The notes under the pieces: generated by a model
Told to the model about the DNA's origin: nothing
What the model saw: only the letters and a program-made list of their open reading frames with translations
Databases searched by the model: none
Shown: one piece after another, positions 33,077-38,602 of the stretch
Layout: each line of letters starts with the position of its first letter
How positions within the stretch are numbered: the first letter of the stretch is position 1
Made by a program: the position numbers and the translations under genes
Origin: an uncultured Mycoplasmatota bacterium
GTDB taxonomy: Bacteria > Bacillota_I > Bacilli_A > RF39 > UBA660
Length of the DNA: 38,602 bases
Reading direction: 5' to 3'
Assembly (NCBI GenBank): GCA_900547465.1
Contig: URHJ01000012.1
Location: 1-38,602 of the forward strand

Positions 33077-33105
33077 GAAACATTAAACTATCTTTAACAT
33101 ATAAT
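33077..33105 (+). promoter_or_regulatory. Candidate sigma-E-type promoter of the spoVIF-like gene
   Basis: GAAACAT (33077-33083), 14 bases, CATATAAT (33098-33105). The -10 fits the mother-cell sigma-E consensus CATACANT at nearly every position; the -35 is weaker. A TATAAT is contained in it, so a housekeeping promoter cannot be ruled out. Confidence 0.4.
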
Positions 33106-33121
33106 CTTATAGGAGGTTTTT

Positions 33122-33361
33122 ATGTTCGGAGATAGTTTTTTTAAGAAAGTAGAAAAAAAGACAAATGTTGATAAAGATACCATTATGTCTCTTGCTAAAA
33201 AGCTACAAGGATCTAATATGAAAGATGAAAATGTATTGAGAGATATGGTTCAGGAAATTTCTACCTTAACTGGTAAAGAAGTTTCTAAAGAAAAAGAGGA
33301 TAAAATAGTTAATGCTATTATAAAAGATAATGTTCCTAAAGATATTGATAAAATGTTTTAA
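33122..33361 (+). CDS. spoVIF: Stage VI sporulation protein F-like (SpoVIF)
   Basis: A 79-residue soluble protein whose pattern follows Bacillus SpoVIF: 'FFKKVEKKTNVDKDTIMSLAKKLQG' at the start, then 'DENVLRDMVQEISTLTGKEVSKEKEDKIVNAI'. In Bacillus the protein acts in late mother-cell spore coat assembly. A perfect AGGAGG site precedes ATG 33122 and a terminator follows directly. It sits just before spoIVA, which supports the assignment. Identification is by eye from remembered family sequence. Confidence 0.78.
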   Translation: MFGDSFFKKVEKKTNVDKDTIMSLAKKLQGSNMKDENVLRDMVQEISTLTGKEVSKEKEDKIVNAIIKDNVPKDIDKMF

Positions 33362-33380
33362 GAGGTTAGCCTCTTTTTTT
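33359..33380 (+). terminator. Terminator of the spoVIF-like gene
   Basis: A 6-bp stem (33360-33365 with 33370-33375), loop TTAG, T run; it overlaps the stop codon. Confidence 0.8.
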
Positions 33381-33387
33381 GTTTTTT

Positions 33388-33416
33388 GCATATATTTTCT
33401 TTTTATTACATAAGTT
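33388..33416 (+). promoter_or_regulatory. Candidate sigma-E-type promoter of spoIVA
   Basis: GCATATA (33388-33394), exactly 14 bases, CATAAGTT (33409-33416). Spacing and the ATA and CATA cores fit sigma-E promoters, and Bacillus spoIVA is a sigma-E gene. No good sigma-A boxes are seen between the terminator at 33380 and the start. Confidence 0.5.
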
Positions 33417-33439
33417 TAAATGAATAAAGGAGAATGTGT

Positions 33440-34915
33440 ATGGAAAAGCAAGAAATTATTAAGAATATTGCTGCTAGAAGTGGCGGAGATATTTACTTAG
33501 GTGTTGTTGGAGCAGTTAGAACTGGTAAGAGTACTTTTATTAAGAAGATGGTTGAAACTCTTGTTGTTCCTAATATAGAAGATGAATATGAGAGAAAAAG
33601 AGCTCTTGATGAAATACCACAAAGTGCTGCTGGAAAGACTATTATGACAACAGAACCTAAATTTGTTCCTAATAATGCGGCTAAGATACAGATAGATGAT
33701 TTTAGTTGTAATATTAGATTAATTGACTGTGTTGGTTATGTAATTGATAAAGCTGTTGGAGCTGATGATGAAAATGGTCCTAGAATGGTAAAAACTCCAT
33801 GGTACAATGAGGAAATACCTTTTGTTGAGGCAGCTGAAGTTGGTACTGAGAAAGTTATTAAGGAACACTCAACTATTGGAATAGTTGTTACTACTGATGG
33901 TTCTATTGGTGAATTTAATAGAAATGATTATCTAGAGGCTGAAAGTCGTGTCATAAGTGAGTTAAAAAGTATTGGAAAGCCATTTATTGTACTATTAAAC
34001 TCTACTCACCCTACTCTACCTGAAACAGAAAGATTAGCTGATAGTTTAAGAGAAGAACATAATGTTCCAGTTATGCCTATTAGTATTGAAGCAATGACTG
34101 AGAAGGATATGTACAATATCTTGAAAGAGGCTTTATATGAGTTCCCTGTTTTAGAAGTAAAGGTTAATATGCCAGAATGGATTGCGATACTTAATTATGA
34201 TCATCCTGTAAAAAAAGAATACATAAGATGTATTCGTGAAAGTGTAGTTGAGATAGATAAACTACGTGACATAGAAAATATAACAGGACAATTTATGGAT
34301 AGTGAAATGATAGAGAAGAGTTATTTATCATCTGTAGATCCTGCGACTGGTATTGTAACTGTTGATCTATGTGCCCCTGCTTCGCTATATCAACAAACCC
34401 TTTCTCAAATAATAAATGTTGATGTTAAAAATAAGGCTGATTTATTATCACTGTTCCAAGACTTTAATATAGCTAAAAAGGAATATGATCAGATAAAATA
34501 TGCCTTGAAAATGGTAAAACAAACTGGTTATGGTATAGCAACTCCATCTATTGAGGATATGAAACTTGATAAACCTGAGATTGTAAAACAAGGACCTAGA
34601 TATGGTGTTAAATTAAAGGCCGTTGCACCATCTATTCATATGATTCGTGTAGATGTAGAATCAACTTTTGAACCAATTATAGGTAGTGAGGTTCAAAGTA
34701 AGGAATTGATTGATTACTTAATGAAAGATCAAAAAGATGATCCTACTAGTATTTGGAAAAGTGAAATATTTGGTAGAAGTTTAGATAATATTGTACAAGA
34801 GGGCATTCAATCAAAAATAAATCTAATGCCTGATAACATTAGATTCAAATTACAACAAACTCTTACAAAAGTTGTTAATAAGGGTTCTAATAATATGATT
34901 GCGATTGTAATATAA
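33440..34915 (+). CDS. spoIVA: Stage IV sporulation protein A, spore-coat scaffold ATPase
   Basis: The mother-cell ATPase that polymerises on the forespore surface as the base of the spore coat. 491 residues, nearly the Bacillus length. The N-terminal ATPase has Walker A 'GAVRTGKST' (about 20-28), 'LPQSAAGKTIMTTEPKFVPN'-like switch sequence, 'LIDCVGY' and 'VVTTDGSIG'. The middle and C-terminal domains, including 'YDQIKYALKMVKQTGYGIA', 'LKAVAPSIHMI' and the final 'MIAIVI', follow Bacillus closely, so polymerising and membrane-binding ends look intact. ATG at 33440 fits the AAAGGAG spacing better than 33434. Preceded by a spoVIF-like gene. Confidence 0.97.
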   Translation: MEKQEIIKNIAARSGGDIYLGVVGAVRTGKSTFIKKMVETLVVPNIEDEYERKRALDEIPQSAAGKTIMTTEPKFVPNNAAKIQIDDFSCNIRLIDCVGYVIDKAVGADDENGPRMVKTPWYNEEIPFVEAAEVGTEKVIKEHSTIGIVVTTDGSIGEFNRNDYLEAESRVISELKSIGKPFIVLLNSTHPTLPETERLADSLREEHNVPVMPISIEAMTEKDMYNILKEALYEFPVLEVKVNMPEWIAILNYDHPVKKEYIRCIRESVVEIDKLRDIENITGQFMDSEMIEKSYLSSVDPATGIVTVDLCAPASLYQQTLSQIINVDVKNKADLLSLFQDFNIAKKEYDQIKYALKMVKQTGYGIATPSIEDMKLDKPEIVKQGPRYGVKLKAVAPSIHMIRVDVESTFEPIIGSEVQSKELIDYLMKDQKDDPTSIWKSEIFGRSLDNIVQEGIQSKINLMPDNIRFKLQQTLTKVVNKGSNNMIAIVI

Positions 34916-34935
34916 GAGGATTTATCCTCTTTTTA
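34914..34935 (+). terminator. Terminator of spoIVA
   Basis: An 8-bp stem (34914-34921 with 34924-34931) with a tight two-base centre and T run on the plus strand. Confidence 0.8.
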
Positions 34936-35394
34936 TTTGACTATTTTTGATGTTTGAATTATTTTTTTTGCTGATGGACCATATACTATGTTTCCCATAT
35001 CTATGATTGGTATTATATCTTCTATATCTTCTACATCTATATAAAATTTATCTTTATAATATCTTTTATTTATATTTTTTGGTAATATTTCATATTCTTC
35101 TGTTTCAAATAGAAATGGTTCATTTTGATAGATAATTATTCTAAAGTCTGCTTCCTGATTAAATTCATTATCATCTATTTTTATTATATTTAGAAATACT
35201 CCTATCTTTTGATTAGGATATACCTTTATTTTATAAAAACCATTTAAATCTAATTTGTATCTAGTATCTATTTTTATTAGGATATCTTTTATTTCATTTA
35301 ATAAAGTTTCTTTATCTTTTAAATTTATACCATTAAATTGATAAGCATTAATAAATATATCTATATCTTCATCATTAACTATTTCTATTCTCAT
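34933..35394 (-). CDS. Unrecognised 153-residue acidic protein
   Basis: I do not recognise this family. Ile/Asp/Glu-rich, soluble-looking, without membrane segments. The first 70 residues ('IEIVNDEDIDIFINAYQF' to 'KIGVFLNII') have an alternating beta-alpha-beta pattern that loosely recalls the N-terminal domain of the MecA adaptor, but length and the rest do not match, so this is only a hint. ATG at 35394 follows AGGTGATG; GTG at 35403 is possible. Convergent with spoIVA, and separated from engB by a terminator. Confidence 0.65.
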   Translation of the reverse strand: MRIEIVNDEDIDIFINAYQFNGINLKDKETLLNEIKDILIKIDTRYKLDLNGFYKIKVYPNQKIGVFLNIIKIDDNEFNQEADFRIIIYQNEPFLFETEEYEILPKNINKRYYKDKFYIDVEDIEDIIPIIDMGNIVYGPSAKKIIQTSKIVK

Positions 35395-35417
35395 GTACAT
35401 CACCTAATCTATTGTAT

Positions 35418-35447
35418 GAAAAAAGGATTAGAAAGTTCTAACCCTTT
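35418..35447 (-). terminator. Terminator of the ackA-nrnA-engB operon
   Basis: An 11-bp stem (35422-35432 with 35437-35447, one G-U) with a T run on the minus strand; it overlaps the engB stop. Confidence 0.8.
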
Positions 35448-36042
35448 AAATAGTTTCTTCTTCACTTAGTTGTTCTAGTTTTTGCAATACTTCTTTAGCT
35501 CCTAATTTCGTAACACTAGAAAATACAATTAAATCGTCTCCTACAACTAAATCTAGTGTATCCATTATTGTTTTTAGATTTTTTTCTTTTTTACTTCCAC
35601 CTACTTTATCTGCTTTTGTTGCGATAATTGTAACTGGTACTTTATAGTATTTTAAAAAGTTATACATAAGTAGATCGTCTTCTGTTGGTTTGTGTCTAAA
35701 GTCTACTAGCATGAACACTCTTTTTAGTTGTTCTCTTTTTTCTAGATATTCTTCTATCATCATTCCAAATTTAGCTTGTGTTTTTTTATCAACAGCTGCA
35801 TATCCATAGCCTGGAACGTCAATTAAATATAGTCTGTCATTTATTGAATAAAAATTAAGAGTTTGAGTTTTCCCTGGTCTTGATGAAGTGTGAGCAAGGT
35901 TTTTTCGTTTAAGAATTGTGTTAATAAAACTACTTTTTCCAACATTACTACGACCTACCAATAAGAATTCTGGTTTGTTTCTTTCTGGATATTGGCTTCT
36001 TCTTGTAGCAATCACTTCTAATTCTGCTTTTTTAATATCCAT
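35446..36042 (-). CDS. engB: Ribosome biogenesis GTPase EngB (YsxC/YihA)
   Basis: A GTPase for late 50S assembly. 198 residues: P-loop GRSNVGKSSF, switch 'RPGKTQTLNFY', 'DVPGYGYA' and TKAD motifs in order, and the C-terminal 'SSVTKLGAKEVL'. The chosen ATG at 36042 sits nine bases from GAGGG; one at 36051 is too close to it. It begins one base after the nrnA stop, so it is the last gene of the operon. Confidence 0.96.
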   Translation of the reverse strand: MDIKKAELEVIATRRSQYPERNKPEFLLVGRSNVGKSSFINTILKRKNLAHTSSRPGKTQTLNFYSINDRLYLIDVPGYGYAAVDKKTQAKFGMMIEEYLEKREQLKRVFMLVDFRHKPTEDDLLMYNFLKYYKVPVTIIATKADKVGGSKKEKNLKTIMDTLDLVVGDDLIVFSSVTKLGAKEVLQKLEQLSEEETI

Positions 36043-36043
36043 A

Positions 36044-37000
36044 TTATTCATCCCTCTCTAGTTCAACTTTATATTCTTTTGTTTTTAAATCAAGTGCTTC
36101 CATTAATTTCATAGCATCTTCAAATGATTTCACTTTAGCTCCACTTGCGAATTTGTGTCCTCCACCATTGAATTTTTCGGCTACTGTGTTAATTTCTGGT
36201 CCACGTGATCTAATTGATATTCTTATTATATCATTTTTTATATCTTCTGTAATGGTTGCCCAAACTAAAACTTCTTCTATAAAATTAAAGTTGTTTATTA
36301 GGTTACCAGCTGATGCTGAGTCAACTTCATATTCATTGATTATTTGATCCGTTATTTTTATATATGCAAGACCATTTTCTGTTACAGTCATATTTGATGA
36401 AATATATCCCTCTAATCTTACTTCTGCTAATGGTCTTTTATATAGTTGTTGATATACTTCATTCATATTAAATGGATATTTATCTAAATAATATGATACT
36501 AATGCAAATGTTTTGGAAGTGCAACTGTTAAATAAAAATCTGTTTGAGTCTGCAGCTAGTCCAATGAATAGGGTTTTGGCAATTTCACTATTACATTCTA
36601 GCTTGGTATCTTTGATTAACTCCATAATTATTTGAGCTGCGGAAGAGGATGTATCCTCTATATATTCTAGATCACAAAACTCTTCTATAAATGGGTGATG
36701 ATCTATCTTTATCATTTCTGCGAATCCTTCAAATGATGCTATATCAACTCTTTTTTTATCTGGAGTATCAGTGATAATTAGAAGTGCATCTTTTACTTTT
36801 TCAAGTTTATCTAAATTACCGATAAATCTAAACTTAGCACTTCCTGTTCCTACTGCTAGTACTTTTTTACCTGGAAATGTCAATCTAATTGAATCACGTA
36901 AACCGATTTGACTTGCCATAGCATCTGGATCTACTCCAATATGTCTAGCAATAACTATTGTATCGTATTTTTTAATTTTTTTATAAATTTCTTTGAACAT
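36044..37000 (-). CDS. nrnA: DHH-family phosphoesterase, NrnA-like oligoribonuclease/pAp phosphatase
   Basis: Degrades very short RNA oligomers and 3'-phosphoadenosine 5'-phosphate in relatives. 318 residues: the DHH domain with 'HIGVDPDAMAS', 'TDTPDKKR', 'IDHHP' metal ligands and the C-terminal DHHA1 domain with 'GGGHKFASGA'. The frame opens at a TTG seven codons earlier, but ATG at 37000 follows AGGT. It starts four bases after ackA ends. With RNase J and RNase Y also present, this window holds three steps of RNA turnover. Confidence 0.88.
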   Translation of the reverse strand: MFKEIYKKIKKYDTIVIARHIGVDPDAMASQIGLRDSIRLTFPGKKVLAVGTGSAKFRFIGNLDKLEKVKDALLIITDTPDKKRVDIASFEGFAEMIKIDHHPFIEEFCDLEYIEDTSSSAAQIIMELIKDTKLECNSEIAKTLFIGLAADSNRFLFNSCTSKTFALVSYYLDKYPFNMNEVYQQLYKRPLAEVRLEGYISSNMTVTENGLAYIKITDQIINEYEVDSASAGNLINNFNFIEEVLVWATITEDIKNDIIRISIRSRGPEINTVAEKFNGGGHKFASGAKVKSFEDAMKLMEALDLKTKEYKVELERDE

Positions 37001-37004
37001 TTTT

Positions 37005-38189
37005 TTACCTATTTTGAACAAATGACAAAGTATCTTTAGCTATTACTAATTCCTCATCTGTTGGAATTACATATACTAATACATTTGAATCATCTGTACT
37101 AATCTTTCTAATCTCACCTTTTACTTGATTTAGATTTTCATCAATCTTAATACCTAGGCAAGATAGCTTATTTATAATTTTTGAACGTAGGATTGGACTG
37201 TTTTCTCCAATTCCTGCAGTAAATATTATAACATCTGCTCCCTCTAATTCAACATAATAATTTGAAATATATGAAACTACTGTTTTTGCGTACTTCTCTT
37301 GAGTTAGTATTGCTTGAGGATCTCCTAATAATGCTTCTCTTTCAATGTCTCTAGCATCTGAACTTATTTGACTCATTCCTAATAGTCCTGATTTATGGTT
37401 TAAATCATCTATAATTTCTCCAGCATTTTTACCTTCTTTTTCCATAATATATGGGATTATTGATGGATCAATGTCTCCAGATCTTGTTCCCATCATAATT
37501 CCAGCAAGTGGTGTAAATCCCATTGAGGTATCTATACTCTTTCCATCTTTTATAGCGCATACAGAACCACCACTTCCTAAGTGACAACCTATTATTTTTA
37601 AATCAGTTCTGCCTAGTTCTTTTTCTATTTGTTTTACTATATATCTGTAACTAGTTCCATGTGCTCCGTATTTTCTAATTTGATATTTTTCATACCAAGA
37701 ATATGGAATTGGATATAAGAAATTTTCTTTTTCCATTGTCTTATGGAATGATGTATCAAAAACAGCTACCATTGGTATGTTTGGTACTACTTCCTTGAAA
37801 GCTCTTATTACTTCTACATCTTCTGGATTGTGTAATGGGGCTAGATTTTTAATACTGTCAATATATTCGATGACTTCATCTGTTATTAATACTGATGATG
37901 AATATTTGTCACCACCCGCAACAATACGATGTCCTATACCATCTATTTCTTCAAGACTAGTAATTATACCTAAATCAATTAGTTTTTCAATTAATACTTT
38001 TACTGCTTCTTTTTGATTTGGTAAATCTATCTCTGATTTAATTTTTTCTCCGTTAAAAGTTATAGTATAGAAGCTACCATCTAAGCCAATTCTTTCAAAG
38101 TTACCCTTGGCTATTACTTTTTCCTCATCCATATTATATAATTTAAATTTTAAGGAACTACTTCCTGCATTTATTGATATTATTTTCAT
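37005..38189 (-). CDS. ackA: Acetate kinase
   Basis: Makes ATP from acetyl phosphate, the last step of acetate fermentation. 394 residues with the start 'ISINAGSSSLKFKLY', 'VFDTSFHKTM', 'HLGSGGSVCAI', 'SDARDIE' and 'FTAGIGENS', all usual active-site segments. ATG at 38189 lies behind AGGAGG; the frame is open 24 codons further but through the promoter. No pta gene is in the window. First gene of ackA-nrnA-engB. Confidence 0.97.
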   Translation of the reverse strand: MKIISINAGSSSLKFKLYNMDEEKVIAKGNFERIGLDGSFYTITFNGEKIKSEIDLPNQKEAVKVLIEKLIDLGIITSLEEIDGIGHRIVAGGDKYSSSVLITDEVIEYIDSIKNLAPLHNPEDVEVIRAFKEVVPNIPMVAVFDTSFHKTMEKENFLYPIPYSWYEKYQIRKYGAHGTSYRYIVKQIEKELGRTDLKIIGCHLGSGGSVCAIKDGKSIDTSMGFTPLAGIMMGTRSGDIDPSIIPYIMEKEGKNAGEIIDDLNHKSGLLGMSQISSDARDIEREALLGDPQAILTQEKYAKTVVSYISNYYVELEGADVIIFTAGIGENSPILRSKIINKLSCLGIKIDENLNQVKGEIRKISTDDSNVLVYVIPTDEELVIAKDTLSFVQNR

Positions 38190-38210
38190 AAGCTCACTTC
38201 CTCCTATTTT

Positions 38211-38216
38211 ATTATA
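38211..38216 (-). promoter_or_regulatory. -10 box of the ackA operon
   Basis: On the minus strand a perfect TATAAT 21 bases before the start; the -35 at 17 bases (TATGCA) is weak. Confidence 0.45.
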
Positions 38217-38274
38217 CAATACTATTTTACTTTTGCATATTTTTTTTACGCTTTTGGACATAATTAAATGTTAT

Positions 38275-38301
38275 TAAAAAAGATTGAGGAGTTCAATCTT
38301 T
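38275..38301 (-). terminator. Terminator of the right-edge Rpn-family gene
   Basis: A perfect 9-bp stem (38279-38287 with 38293-38301), loop of five, T run on the minus strand. Confidence 0.85.
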
Positions 38302-38306
38302 AATGT

Positions 38307-38602
38307 TTACTTTAAGTTTTTAATTTCTTCTATAGATAAACCTGTTATTTCTGATATCAACTCAACTTCCATAGCTTTAGATAACATATTTTTAGCTATT
38401 TCTTTTTTATTTTCGATTTTGCCTTGAGAAAATCCTTCTGCCTTGCCTTGTGATAGCCCATCTCTATATCCTTGATCTCTTAAAGCCCATTCTTTATCGT
38501 ATGCTTCTCCTACTCCTCCTTCAAAACTTACTTCTTCTGCTTCTTTCACATATTCATCCATTATATTCTCTCCTCCTAAGTCATTTAACTTATCTAAGTC
38601 CA
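38307..38602 (-). CDS. Rpn-family nuclease/putative transposase, C-terminal part, cut by the window edge
   Basis: The frame is open through the right edge, so the gene starts outside. The visible part has 'EKEWALRDQG'-type helix, Gln/Gly/Lys repeats ('GLSQGKAEGFSQGK') and the terminal 'KNMLSKAMEVELISEITGLSIEEIKNL', all typical of the Rpn/PD-(D/E)XK family, whose members promote recombination and often occur in many copies. The catalytic domain is not in view. ATG at 38561 with AGGAGG upstream could look like a start but is inside the longer frame. A second, decayed copy lies at 31229-31384. Confidence 0.75.
   Translation of the reverse strand, partial: DLDKLNDLGGENIMDEYVKEAEEVSFEGGVGEAYDKEWALRDQGYRDGLSQGKAEGFSQGKIENKKEIAKNMLSKAMEVELISEITGLSIEEIKNLK

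Larger units (their letters stand above)
33116..33388 (+). promoter_or_regulatory. Placeholder replaced by next entry
   Basis: Coordinates here were entered in error and carry no feature; see the spoIVA promoter entry that follows. Confidence 0.

Noticed and set aside
33388..33416. A feature entry with start 33388 and a smaller end value
   Set aside because: It is a slip in the list with confidence 0 and should be ignored; the correct spoIVA promoter entry follows it.
1..38602. Recoding of TGA as tryptophan, as in Mycoplasma-type relatives
   Set aside because: TGA ends recU and the gene at 4551 at family-consistent places, and conserved tryptophans use TGG.
1..38602. CRISPR array, prophage or intact insertion sequence
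   Set aside because: No regularly spaced repeats, integrase, phage structural genes or transposase with terminal repeats were seen; only Rpn-family fragments.

Overview
The window reads as a chromosomal segment of a low-GC, Gram-positive-type bacterium (Bacilli/Erysipelotrichia-like, possibly an uncultured gut Firmicute). This is inferred from AT-rich coding and from familiar neighbour pairs: ymfM-pgsA-recA-rny, dnaD-nth-ponA-recU-gpsB-rnpB, ftsY-ylxM, and der-spoIVA-hup. TGA is a stop, for example for recU and the gene ending at 4551, and tryptophan is TGG, so the standard bacterial code applies. Coding density is high and intrinsic terminators are short and strong. No CRISPR array, intact insertion sequence or prophage was seen. 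Both ends look like assembly edges: the left one cuts a tRNA-Trp-like gene and the right one cuts a repetitive Rpn-family gene.

Left third (1-11100): a DUF975/CmpB-type membrane fusion, a calcium-type P-ATPase, a tandem pair of unrecognised paralogous proteins, an unknown 152-residue protein and a small heat-shock protein, all on the minus strand. A small unknown gene coupled to a metallo-beta-lactamase-fold hydrolase follows on the plus strand, then a HerA-like ATPase on the minus strand. This is the most accessory part.

Middle (11100-22900): ftsY-ylxM for membrane targeting, RNase J and RNase Y for RNA decay, a large sigma-70-family protein with added sigma-4-like domains and an overlapping partner gene, then murE, recA, pgsA and a RodZ/YmfM-like gene. 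The order ymfM-pgsA-recA-rny matches Bacillus with cinA missing.

Right (22900-38602): RNase P RNA directly behind gpsB, the recU-ponA operon, dnaD-nth, cca, hup and a polytopic membrane protein. Then come der, an Asn-rich SHOCT-like gene, a SpoVIF-like gene and spoIVA, and finally the ackA-nrnA-engB operon. Two sporulation genes with candidate sigma-E-type promoters suggest endospore formation or recent descent from a spore former.

The most notable observations are the enlarged sigma factor and its partner, the tandem unknown paralogues, the spore-coat genes, a class A PBP with extra membrane segments and a four-cysteine tail, a MurE with non-canonical substrate motifs, and a recurring layout in which the -35 box of a promoter lies inside or against the preceding gene's terminator.
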